From Anaerolineales bacterium UBA1429 (lineage in GTDB: Bacteria > Chloroflexota > Anaerolineae > UBA1429), in assembly GCA_002329325.1 (NCBI GenBank), contig DCTX01000046.1:34699-50815 (forward strand): DNA of 16,117 bases, in the 5' to 3' direction. Shown here one piece after another: positions 1 to 7,024 of the stretch. A program made the position numbers and the translations under genes. The notes beneath the pieces are model-generated. The model saw only the letters and a program-made list of their open reading frames with translations, had not been told where the DNA came from and searched no databases. Within the stretch, counting starts at the first letter, position 1; each line of letters begins with the position of its first letter.

Positions 1-777
1 GCCGGGCAGATCAACGGCACCTCCGGCTACGAGGAGGCCGCCGCCCAGGGCTTGCTGGCGGGGGCCAACGCCGCCCGCCGCGCCTGCGACCAGGCCCCGC
101 TGGTGCTGGGGCGCGATCAGGCCTACCTGGGCGTGCTGGTGGACGACCTTACCACCAAAGAGATCACCGAGCCCTACCGCATGCTGACCTCGCGGGCCGA
201 ATACCGCCTGCTCCTGCGTCAGGATAACGCCGACCTGCGCCTGGCGCCCCTGGCCCATCAGGTGGGGCTGATTTCCGAGGAACGCTACGCCCAGGTCGAG
301 GCGCGACGCCAGGCCATCGCCGAAGAGATGGCGCGCCTGCGGCGCGTCAGCCTGCAACCCGAAGCCGTCAACGACTACTTCCGCCAACTGGGGTGGGAGC
401 CGCTGCGCCAGGCCATGCCCGCCTACGATGTGCTGCGGCGCCCCGGCGCCGCCTGGGAGCTGGTGGAACGCTTTGCGCCGCCCGCTCGCCCCCTGCCCGC
501 CGGCGTGGGCGAGCAGGTCCTGGTGGAGATCCGCTACGAAGGCTACATCCACAAGCAACAGGTGCAGGTGGAGCGCGCTCAACGCCTGGAAGGCTGGCAT
601 ATCCCCGATGATCTGGACTATGCGGCGCTCACGGGCATCCGCGCCGAGGCGCGCGAGCGCCTGATGGCCCACCGCCCCGCCACCGTGGGCCAGGCCGCCC
701 GCATCCAGGGCGTCAACCCGGCGGACATCTCGGTGCTGCTGGTGCACCTGCAGCGCCATGAGGCGACGGAGCGATGA
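1..777 (+). CDS. mnmG: MnmG (GidA), tRNA uridine-34 carboxymethylaminomethyl modification enzyme, C-terminal part
   Basis: This is the 3' part of mnmG; the reading frame is open from base 1 and the start lies before the window. MnmG is the FAD protein that, with the GTPase MnmE, installs the (carboxymethyl)aminomethyl group on wobble U34 of certain tRNAs. Visible family signatures are GQINGTSGYEEAAAQG at the very start, the block TEPYRMLTSRAEYRLLLRQD (about bases 166-225), and the C-terminal helical domain with YEGYI, LEGWHIPDDLDY and GIRAEARERL. These C-terminal helices are the MnmE/tRNA-binding part. About 258 residues remain of a protein that is usually near 620, so the FAD-binding Rossmann part is outside. 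The stop codon overlaps the next start (ATGA, 774-777), so the downstream membrane gene is probably translationally coupled. Nothing suggests a broken gene; it is cut by the window only. Confidence 0.97.
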   Translation, partial: AGQINGTSGYEEAAAQGLLAGANAARRACDQAPLVLGRDQAYLGVLVDDLTTKEITEPYRMLTSRAEYRLLLRQDNADLRLAPLAHQVGLISEERYAQVEARRQAIAEEMARLRRVSLQPEAVNDYFRQLGWEPLRQAMPAYDVLRRPGAAWELVERFAPPARPLPAGVGEQVLVEIRYEGYIHKQQVQVERAQRLEGWHIPDDLDYAALTGIRAEARERLMAHRPATVGQAARIQGVNPADISVLLVHLQRHEATER

Positions 778-3743
778 CCGCCAGGGCACCGCTGCAGCGC
801 GCCATAGATACCGCCCTCCTCACTGTGACGCTTGGCGTGCGTATCCTGCTGCTGGTGGGCCTGCTGTTCCTGATGACGCAAGATATCCTGGCGTACCGGG
901 CCGTGCGGCGGGGCGTCGAGAGCGGCCTGGCCGACGATCAGCCGCCCTTGATGACGCCGCGCCAGGGCATCAACGTGGCGCTGGAGCGCTACGACACCAA
1001 CCGTGAGGTGCTGCAGGCCCTGGCCAGCCTGCGCGACCTGGGCTACGGCACGCTGCGCCAGCGCCTTGCCTGGGCCGAGATCGAGCCCTCGCCCGGCGAG
1101 TACCACTGGGAGCGCTGGGACTATGTGCTGGATCTGGTGCACTCGGCGGGCTTTTCCATCATCGTTGTGCTGGACAGCGCCCCCGCCTGGGCACGCTCTC
1201 CCCACGAGCAGGCGAACCCCTACGCGCCACCGCAAGATGCCGCCAGCTATGCCCGCTTTGCCGCCGCCCTGGCCGAGCGCTACGGCAACTGGATTCTGGC
1301 CTACCAGATCTGGGATCAGCCCAACATCTATCCCCATTGGGGCCAGGGCGAGATCGACCCCGCCGGCTATGTCGCGCTGCTGGCCGCCGCCGCGCCGGCC
1401 ATTCGCCAGGCCGATCCCGACGCCGTCATCATCGCGGGCGGCCTGGCGCCCAACCTGGAATCGGGCGGGCGCAACATGAGCGACGTCCAGTACCTGCGAG
1501 AGATCTATCGGCGGGGCGCCGGGCAGTGGTTCGACGTGCTGGGCGTCAAGGCGTACGGCTTCTGGTCGGGCCCGTATGATCGCCGCACCTCGCCCGAGGT
1601 GCTCAACCTCTCGCGGGTGATCCTGCTGCGCGAGGAGATGGTGCGCCGCGGCGAGGCCCACAAGCCGATCTGGGCGCTGGATGGCGGCTGGGTGGCGCTG
1701 CCCGCAGGCTGGGAGGGCGCAGCCTCGCCCCTGGGCAACGACGCCGCCGACCTGCAGGCGGCGCGACTGTGGGCCGCCACCCAGCGCGTGCAGCGCGAGT
1801 GGCCCTGGATGCCCCTCTTTACGGCGCTGCATCTGCAGCCCAACGCCCCCGAGGACGACCCGATCTGGGGCCTCAGCCTGCTGGATCCCTACGGCCGGGC
1901 GACCCCCTTGTTGACCAGCCTCCAGAGTCTGGGGCCGCCCGATGAGGCCCTGCATCCCGGCCTGCACCTGCTGGGCGCAGCGCCCGACACCGCCGAGACG
2001 GCCGATGAGCAGGACCTGGACCTGACCTTCTGGGGCAGCGATCTGCGGCTCTGGGTCGATCGGGGCGCAGCCGAGGGCGAGATCGAGCTGCTGGGCGCCC
2101 AACAGGAGAGCCTCTCCCTGGGCGGCGCCTCCAGGGGCGTGGAACCGGTGTGGTTGGCGCGCTTCCTGCCGCTGGCCACCTACCCCGTAGTCGCCGTGGG
2201 CACGCCGGAGGAACTCGGCGCCATAGCGGCCGTGCAGGTGGGCAACCGCACCCTGCCTCTGTGGCTGTGGAGCCAGACCGCCCTGGGGCTGGTCGCCGCC
2301 ATCTGGCTTGTGGTGAGCTGCGTGCAAGACGTGCGGACGCTGCCGTGGCGGCGGGTCTGGCGCGCCGTCTGCCACGCCTGGGGCCGCCTGCCGGAGCCCA
2401 TGCAGATGGGCGCACTGGCGCTGTTGCTCCTCGCCGCGCTGACATGCCCCCACGGGGGGCTGCGCCTGGCGCTGCTGGCCTGCTACGGCCTGGGGACGCT
2501 CTTGCGGCCTGACGTGGCCCTGCTCCTGGCTCTGGCGGCCGTGCCCCTGGCGCCGCTATCGGTGGCCATCGGGCCGGGGCGCTTTGCGCCTTCCGAGATC
2601 GCCCTGCTCATCGCCGCGGCGGCGCGCCTGGGCAACGCGTTGCTCACCGGGCGGGCCCAAGGCGGGAGGCCCTCGGCGGCGCCCCGCATCACCTGGCTGG
2701 ACGCCCTGGCGCTGCTGTACGTGCTGTGGGGCGCGGTCAGCGCCGGCCTGGCAGAGTACCAGCGGGTGGCCTGGCGCGAGTTCCGCGTCGTCATCGCCGA
2801 GCCAGCGCTGCTCTATGCGCTCCTACGCCTGGGCCCCCAGGATGGCGAGGGACGGGCGCGGCAGGTGCGGGTGTTCTTTGCCTCGGCGGTGGCGGTGGCC
2901 CTGTATGCGCTGGCTCGCTACCCCTCGGCGGCAGGCGTGATCCAGGCCGAGGGCGTGCGGCGCGCGCGAGCCTTCTTCGGCTCGCCCAACAACCTGGCCC
3001 TCTATTTGGAGCGCTTTTTGCCCCTGGGCATCGCCATGGCGTTGTGGGGCGCCGGGCGGTGGCGGCGCCGGCTCTACGCCGTGGGCGCGGCGGCCCTGGC
3101 GATCGTGATCGTGCTGACCTTCTCCCGGGGGGCCTGGCTATTGGGCGTCCCGGCGGGGCTCTTGGCCCTCTTCTGGCTGCGGGGCGGGCGGGCCCGTCGC
3201 CTGGCCTGGATCGGCGCCGCCGCGGCGCTGGTGGCCCTGGTGGTGGTCTTGCGCATGCCGCGCTTCGCCTCGCTGGTGGATCTGAGCCAGGGGACGGGCT
3301 TTTTGCGCATCCAGCTCTGGCGCTCCGCCTGGGAGATGGTCCAGGATCACCTGTGGCTGGGCATCGGCCCCGACAACTTTTTGTACTACTATGGCGATTA
3401 CATCCTCCCCGGCGCGGAGGTGGACCGTTGGCTTTCGCACCCCCACAACCTGGTCCTGGATCCCTGGCTGCGGCTGGGCTTGCCGGGCCTGGCGCTCACG
3501 GTGGCCATGTTCGGCGCCGCCCTGACGCGGGCCCTCCGGCTGCTGCGAGGGAGATGCCGCGGCGTCGATCGCGCGGTCCTCATCGGGCTGCTGGGTGGCC
3601 TGGCGGCGGCCGGCGCCCACGGCCTCATCGATAGCGCCTGGTTCGTCGTCGAGCTCGCCTATTGGGGCATGTTCACGCTGGCATGGCTGGCAAGTGGGCC
3701 GGGGCGCCACGAGGCATTTGACACTGATCCAAGTCTCCGCTAA
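774..3743 (+). CDS. Glycoside-hydrolase-like domain fused to O-antigen ligase/polymerase (Wzy_C) membrane protein
   Basis: A 989-residue two-part protein. Residues 11-40 form a membrane anchor. Residues about 60-390 look like a TIM-barrel glycosidase of the GH5/GH39 type (LRDLGYGTLRQRLAWAEIEP, GEYHWERWDYVLD, FDVLGVKAYGFW). Residues about 400-500 are a linker or beta domain. From about residue 505 there are many hydrophobic segments ending in an O-antigen ligase-like region, with GSPNNLALYLERFLP, FSRGAW (783-788) and SHPHN with His889 and His891. In known Wzy/WaaL proteins this domain joins or polymerises lipid-linked glycans at the outer membrane face. The usual acid/base motif W-N-E-P reads W180-D-Q-P183 here, and the second glutamate position reads ALDGGW (301-306), so the barrel may bind rather than cut sugar. 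It starts inside the mnmG stop (ATGA). The ligase call is firm at fold level; substrate is unknown. Confidence 0.82.
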   Translation: MTARAPLQRAIDTALLTVTLGVRILLLVGLLFLMTQDILAYRAVRRGVESGLADDQPPLMTPRQGINVALERYDTNREVLQALASLRDLGYGTLRQRLAWAEIEPSPGEYHWERWDYVLDLVHSAGFSIIVVLDSAPAWARSPHEQANPYAPPQDAASYARFAAALAERYGNWILAYQIWDQPNIYPHWGQGEIDPAGYVALLAAAAPAIRQADPDAVIIAGGLAPNLESGGRNMSDVQYLREIYRRGAGQWFDVLGVKAYGFWSGPYDRRTSPEVLNLSRVILLREEMVRRGEAHKPIWALDGGWVALPAGWEGAASPLGNDAADLQAARLWAATQRVQREWPWMPLFTALHLQPNAPEDDPIWGLSLLDPYGRATPLLTSLQSLGPPDEALHPGLHLLGAAPDTAETADEQDLDLTFWGSDLRLWVDRGAAEGEIELLGAQQESLSLGGASRGVEPVWLARFLPLATYPVVAVGTPEELGAIAAVQVGNRTLPLWLWSQTALGLVAAIWLVVSCVQDVRTLPWRRVWRAVCHAWGRLPEPMQMGALALLLLAALTCPHGGLRLALLACYGLGTLLRPDVALLLALAAVPLAPLSVAIGPGRFAPSEIALLIAAAARLGNALLTGRAQGGRPSAAPRITWLDALALLYVLWGAVSAGLAEYQRVAWREFRVVIAEPALLYALLRLGPQDGEGRARQVRVFFASAVAVALYALARYPSAAGVIQAEGVRRARAFFGSPNNLALYLERFLPLGIAMALWGAGRWRRRLYAVGAAALAIVIVLTFSRGAWLLGVPAGLLALFWLRGGRARRLAWIGAAAALVALVVVLRMPRFASLVDLSQGTGFLRIQLWRSAWEMVQDHLWLGIGPDNFLYYYGDYILPGAEVDRWLSHPHNLVLDPWLRLGLPGLALTVAMFGAALTRALRLLRGRCRGVDRAVLIGLLGGLAAAGAHGLIDSAWFVVELAYWGMFTLAWLASGPGRHEAFDTDPSLR

Positions 3744-3746
3744 ACT
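3718..3746 (+). promoter_or_regulatory. Predicted sigma70-type promoter of the feo operon
   Basis: A perfect -35 box TTGACA (3718-3723), a 17-nt spacer and a -10-like TAAACT (3741-3746, 4 of 6 matches) lie just before feoA. The -10 box includes the stop codon of the preceding gene. The expected transcription start is near 3753, which falls inside the palindrome at 3750-3769. The region is clearly AT-richer than its surroundings. This is a pattern match only; no transcript data support it. Confidence 0.6.
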
Positions 3747-3749
3747 CTG

Positions 3750-3769
3750 GAATTAGTATAGGCTAATTC
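3750..3769 (+). promoter_or_regulatory. Palindromic operator, DtxR/IdeR-like, in front of feoA
   Basis: The sequence is a perfect inverted repeat, GAATTAG-TATAGG-CTAATTC, with 7-bp arms and a 6-nt centre. The core TTAG-N6-CTAA has the same half-sites and spacing as the corynebacterial DtxR/IdeR consensus (TTAGGTTAGCCTAA), and the right half GGCTAA is close to it. It overlaps the predicted start of transcription, where a bound iron-loaded repressor would block feoABC. The match to the family consensus is established knowledge applied by eye; the regulator itself is not in this window. Confidence 0.6.
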
Positions 3770-3785
3770 AACGTCCCGGGTGAAC

Positions 3786-3790
3786 GGAGA
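3786..3790 (+). promoter_or_regulatory. Ribosome binding site deciding the feoA start
   Basis: GGAGA with a 7-nt spacer to GTG 3798. It lies inside the alternative longer reading frame from GTG 3780, and so favours the shorter FeoA. Confidence 0.6.
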
Positions 3791-3797
3791 TGATACT

Positions 3798-4037
3798 GTG
3801 GAGTCAAGCCATGTGGTTTCCCTGGCCAGTCTGTCCGATGGCCAGGAGGGCGCCGTGATCGCCCTGCGAGGCGGACGCTGGTTCATGGGGCGGCTGGCGG
3901 CTCTGGGCTTTACGCCGGGCGCGACGGTGCGCGTGGTGCGCAACCCCCACGGCGGGCCGATCATCGTGAGCGTCCTGGATACCCAGATCGCCCTGGGGCG
4001 TGGGCAGGCGCATCACATCCTGGTGAGACCGCAATGA
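3798..4037 (+). CDS. feoA: FeoA, ferrous iron transport accessory protein
   Basis: A 79-residue SH3-like FeoA protein, typical in length (75-85 residues). FeoA is a small cytoplasmic partner needed for full activity of the FeoB Fe(II) permease. The hallmark stretch RLAALGFTPGATVRVVRN sits at residues 32-49 and is followed by GGPIIVSVLDTQIALG and the closing HHILV. The start is set at GTG 3798 because GGAGA (3786-3790) lies 7 nt upstream; the earlier GTG at 3780 would give 85 residues but has no ribosome binding site and the added residues are not family-like. The stop overlaps the feoB start (ATGA, 4034-4037), so FeoA and FeoB are translationally coupled. A metal-type operator and promoter lie just upstream. 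Confidence 0.93.
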   Translation: MESSHVVSLASLSDGQEGAVIALRGGRWFMGRLAALGFTPGATVRVVRNPHGGPIIVSVLDTQIALGRGQAHHILVRPQ

Positions 4038-6070
4038 TCCGCGCGCGTTCCGCCAGAGAGGAGTCGAGAGCCCCCACGACGAACGCCCCCGTCCTCAAGA
4101 TCGCCCTGGCCGGCCAGCCCAACGTCGGCAAGAGCACCGTCTTCAACATCCTCACCGGCCTGAACCAGCACGTGGGCAACTGGCCGGGCAAGACGGTCGA
4201 GAGGCGCGCGGGCCATCTGGAGCACCATGGCGCCACCATCGAGATCATTGACCTGCCGGGCGCCTATTGCTTGACCGCCGCCTCCCCCGAAGAGACCATC
4301 ACCCGCGACTATATCATCCACGAGCGCCCCGATGCGGTGATCGCGGTGATCAACGCCAGCTCCCTGGAGCGCAACCTGTACCTGGTGACCGAGCTGCTGG
4401 CCCTGCCCACGCCCCTGGTCATCGGCCTGAACATGATGGACGTGGCCCGGCAAGAGGGGTACGAGATCCAGCCCGAGGTGCTGGCCGCCGCCATCGGCGC
4501 GCCGGTGATCCCCATGGTGGCCGCCCGCGGCCAGGGCGTGCACGAGCTGCTGGATGCCGCCATCGAGGTGGCCCTGCAAGGGGAGCCGCAGCAGGTGAAC
4601 CGCCCCGAGATTCGCTCGGATCATGAGGAGGTGCTGGCGCAAGTTCAGGAGATCATCGGCACCCACGTGCCCGCCCCCTACCCCGTGGATTGGGTGGCCC
4701 TCAAGCTGCTGGAGGGCGACGCCGAGATCACCGCCCTCATGGCCGAGCACCTGGCGCCGGAGGCGTGGGCCCAGGTGCAGGACCTGCTGCGCGAGCACGA
4801 GGACGCCATCATCGCCGTGGCCGGGGGCCGCTATGCCTGGATCAGCCGCATGGCGCGGGCGGCCCTGGTCAAGCCGCGCATGGGCCGCGTGACCCTGACC
4901 CAGCGCATCGACCGGGTGGCGACACATCCCTTCTGGGGGCTGCTGCTCCTGGCCGGTGTGCTCGCCCTGGTCTTTGGCCTCACTTACGCCATCGGCGGCC
5001 CCCTGCAGGAGTGGATCGACGTGCGCATCATCGAGGGGCTGTCGCTGCGGCTGCAGGGCTGGCTTGCCTGGGCCCCCTCCTGGCTCGAAGGCCTTCTCGT
5101 GGACGGGGTCGTCGGCGGTGTGGGCGCCATGCTCACCTTCCTGCCGATCCTGATCATCTTTTTCGCCAGCATGGGCATCATCGAGGATGTGGGCTATATG
5201 GCGCGGGCGGCCTATGTCATGGACCGCTTCATGCACTCCATCGGGCTGCACGGCAAGAGCTTTATGCCGCTCTTCCTGGGGTTCGGCTGCAACGTGCCCG
5301 CCGTCATGGGGGCGCGCATCCTGGAATCGCGCCGCAGCCGCATCCTGACCATCATGCTGGCGCCGCTGGTGCCCTGCACGGCGCGCCTGGCGGTGCTCAC
5401 GGTGCTGGCCCAGGTGTTCTTCCCGGGGCACGCCCTGCCCGTCACCTGGCTGCTCACGGGCCTGCCTCTGGTGGTGTTGGCCCTGGCGGGCATCATCATC
5501 CGCTTGCTTTTCTTGCGGGGCGACCAGTCCGCCTTTATTATGGAGATGCCTCTCTACCATCTGCCCAACAGGCGCACCATCGGCCTGACGGTCTGGCAAC
5601 GCACCGTGGCCTTTTTGCGCAAGGCGGGCACGGTCATCCTGGGGGTCTCGGTCATCATCTGGGCGCTGGCGACCCTGCCCCATGGCCAGATAGAGACCAG
5701 CTACATGGCGATGCTGGGGCGCTTCCTGGAGCCGGTGGGCCGTTTGATGGGCCTGGACTGGAAGGCCCTGGTCGCGATCCTGACCAGTTTCGTGGCCAAG
5801 GAGAACGCCGTGGCCACCCTGGGCGTGCTATATGGCGCCGGCGAAGGGGGCCTCTCCCTGGGCGAGGCGTTGGCTGGCCAGTTCACCGCGGCCTCCGGCC
5901 TGGCTTTCCTGGTGGCCCAGATGCTCTTTATCCCCTGCGTGGCGACCATGGCCGTGATCCGGCAGGAGACGGGCTCGTGGAAGTGGGTGTTGGTCAATGT
6001 GCTGCTGCTGGGCATCCTGGCGCTGGCGGGGGGCATCCTGGCCTACCGGGTAGCCAGCCTGCTGCTATAG
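4034..6070 (+). CDS. feoB: FeoB, ferrous iron transport GTPase/permease
   Basis: A 678-residue inner-membrane Fe(II) transporter. The N-terminal G domain shows G1 GQPNVGKST (27-35), the G2 threonine in GNWPGKT (Thr54), G3 DLPG (73-76), G4 NMMD (133-136) and a G5-like AARGQG (163-168). A helical cytoplasmic spacer follows to about residue 295. The membrane part begins at THPFWGLLLLAG and contains the two Gate-type segments, with the conserved GFGCNVPAVMGARILESR, the LVPCTARL cysteine motif and SFVAKENAVATLGVLYG near the end. All key residues look intact. The first 20 residues before VLKIALAG are poorly conserved in character, but no better start with a binding site is seen. It overlaps feoA by 4 nt, and feoC follows after 9 nt, giving one operon. 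It is presumably derepressed under iron limitation through the palindrome at 3750-3769. Confidence 0.98.
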   Translation: MIRARSAREESRAPTTNAPVLKIALAGQPNVGKSTVFNILTGLNQHVGNWPGKTVERRAGHLEHHGATIEIIDLPGAYCLTAASPEETITRDYIIHERPDAVIAVINASSLERNLYLVTELLALPTPLVIGLNMMDVARQEGYEIQPEVLAAAIGAPVIPMVAARGQGVHELLDAAIEVALQGEPQQVNRPEIRSDHEEVLAQVQEIIGTHVPAPYPVDWVALKLLEGDAEITALMAEHLAPEAWAQVQDLLREHEDAIIAVAGGRYAWISRMARAALVKPRMGRVTLTQRIDRVATHPFWGLLLLAGVLALVFGLTYAIGGPLQEWIDVRIIEGLSLRLQGWLAWAPSWLEGLLVDGVVGGVGAMLTFLPILIIFFASMGIIEDVGYMARAAYVMDRFMHSIGLHGKSFMPLFLGFGCNVPAVMGARILESRRSRILTIMLAPLVPCTARLAVLTVLAQVFFPGHALPVTWLLTGLPLVVLALAGIIIRLLFLRGDQSAFIMEMPLYHLPNRRTIGLTVWQRTVAFLRKAGTVILGVSVIIWALATLPHGQIETSYMAMLGRFLEPVGRLMGLDWKALVAILTSFVAKENAVATLGVLYGAGEGGLSLGEALAGQFTAASGLAFLVAQMLFIPCVATMAVIRQETGSWKWVLVNVLLLGILALAGGILAYRVASLLL

Positions 6071-6079
6071 GAGATTCGG

Positions 6080-6343
6080 ATGCTGGAACGTTTGCTGCAG
6101 ATCCTGGTAAATGACGAGATCGCGACGCCCACGGACCTGGCCAGGCGCCTCTCGGTCAGCGATGCGCTCCTGGAGCAGATGCTGCAGGACCTCTCGCGAG
6201 GCGGTTATGTCGAGCTGGTGGACATGGCCTGCGAACGCCATTGCGCCGGCTGCGACGAGAGCCAGATCTGCGCCCTGGTGCAGGGCAAGCGCGTCTGGCG
6301 CGTGACGGAGAAAGGCTTCCGCCTGGCGGCCGCGGGCGCCTAA
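6080..6343 (+). CDS. feoC: FeoC-like winged-helix protein with four-cysteine cluster
   Basis: An 87-residue protein with an N-terminal winged helix (LLQILVNDEIATPTDLARRL, then SVSDALLEQMLQDLSRGGYV), a cysteine cluster C51-x3-C55-x2-C58-x5-C64, and a short basic end. This layout, length and position directly after feoB fit FeoC, a protein proposed to protect or regulate FeoB and, in some bacteria, to carry an oxygen-sensitive iron-sulfur cluster on such cysteines. The start ATG 6080 has AGGAG (6069-6073) at 6 nt spacing, overlapping the feoB stop. It could also act as a transcription factor, since the fold is DNA-binding. Assignment rests on size, cysteine pattern and neighbourhood rather than strong sequence identity. 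Confidence 0.82.
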   Translation: MLERLLQILVNDEIATPTDLARRLSVSDALLEQMLQDLSRGGYVELVDMACERHCAGCDESQICALVQGKRVWRVTEKGFRLAAAGA

Positions 6344-6349
6344 CGGGCG

Positions 6350-6907
6350 ATGAAGGATACGGCTCGCCCAGCGCCCCCGATGCGCCGCGTCGCCGTGGTG
6401 GGCGTCACCGGCTCTGGCAAGACGACCCTGGCGCAGGCGTTGGCGCGCCGGCTGGGCGCCCCCCACGTGGAGATAGACGCGCTGCATTGGGAGACGGGCT
6501 GGAGACAGGCGGAGCCGGAGGTGTTCCGCCGGAGGGTGGGCCAGGCCCTCTCGCCGGAGCGCTGGGTCGCCGATGGCAACTATAGCGAGGTGCGCGACCT
6601 GGTTTGGGCCCAGGCGGATACGCTGGTGTGGCTGGATTACCCCTTGCCGTGGGCGCTCTGGCGCCTGGTCACGCGCACGCTACGGCGCATCGGGCGCCGC
6701 GAGGTGCTCTGGAACGACAACCGCGAGACGCTGCAGGGGGCCTTCTTCAGCCGCGATAGCCTGTTCCTCTACCTGTTCGAGAGCCACGGGCGGCTGCGCC
6801 GCACCTACCCGCAACTTGTGCGCGAGCCCGCCTACCGGCACCTCCGCTTTGTGCGGCTGCGCTCCCCCCGCCAGGCCGCTCGCTGGTTGGCCTCCTTGAG
6901 CACCTGA
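6350..6907 (+). CDS. P-loop NTPase, adenylate kinase / topology-modulation (FlaR)-like
   Basis: A 185-residue protein with a Walker A loop GVTGSGKTT (18-26), the block EIDALHWETGW (41-51) and VADGNYSEVRDLVW (73-86), followed by TLVWLDYP and an arginine-rich lid. This is the layout of the small kinase-like family annotated as 'topology modulation protein' or adenylate kinase-like; true substrates of the family are not known. The start is uncertain: ATG 6350 and ATG 6380 are both in frame and neither has a good ribosome binding site; 6380 would begin directly before the first beta strand (MRRVAVVGVTGSGK). It lies 6 nt after feoC on the same strand, so it is likely transcribed with the iron operon, but no functional link is known. 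It is the last gene of the left block, and converges with the bacillithiol block. Confidence 0.8.
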   Translation: MKDTARPAPPMRRVAVVGVTGSGKTTLAQALARRLGAPHVEIDALHWETGWRQAEPEVFRRRVGQALSPERWVADGNYSEVRDLVWAQADTLVWLDYPLPWALWRLVTRTLRRIGRREVLWNDNRETLQGAFFSRDSLFLYLFESHGRLRRTYPQLVREPAYRHLRFVRLRSPRQAARWLASLST

Positions 6908-6999
6908 ACGCAGCGGCCTGCCTGCCGGATGGTTGCGCCGCCCTCCTCCGCGGCTGTATCGAGCGACCAGGCCAAAGGCGAGCAACGCCGGGCGAAAGC

Positions 7000-7023
7000 G
7001 ATCGGCCGCCGATCCCTCGGCGG
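7000..7023. terminator. Nested palindromes between convergent genes (possible terminator)
   Basis: Two overlapping inverted repeats lie in the 117-nt gap between the convergent kinase and GNAT genes. GATCGGC-C-GCCGATC (7000-7014) is perfect with 1 nt in the centre. CCGCCGA-TCCC-TCGGCGG (7006-7012 and 7017-7023) is a perfect 7-bp GC-rich stem with a 4-nt loop, ending 2 nt before the GNAT stop codon. No T tract follows on either strand, so classic intrinsic termination is not proven; it may work in both directions or only as a roadblock. Confidence 0.35.
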
Positions 7024-7024
7024 A

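Noticed and set aside
618..2453. A 611-codon open frame on the minus strand opposite the glycosidase-ligase gene
   Set aside because: Its protein is rich in Q, G, R and H with no conserved motif. It is a by-product of GC-rich third positions on the opposite strand, whereas the plus-strand protein has clear domains.
3780..3797. Upstream GTG start for feoA giving six more residues
   Set aside because: The only ribosome binding site (3786-3790) lies downstream of it and fits GTG 3798.
4013..5683. A 556-codon open frame antisense to feoB
   Set aside because: FeoB motifs on the plus strand are complete; the antisense protein is low-complexity Q/H/G/D-rich and has no ribosome binding site.
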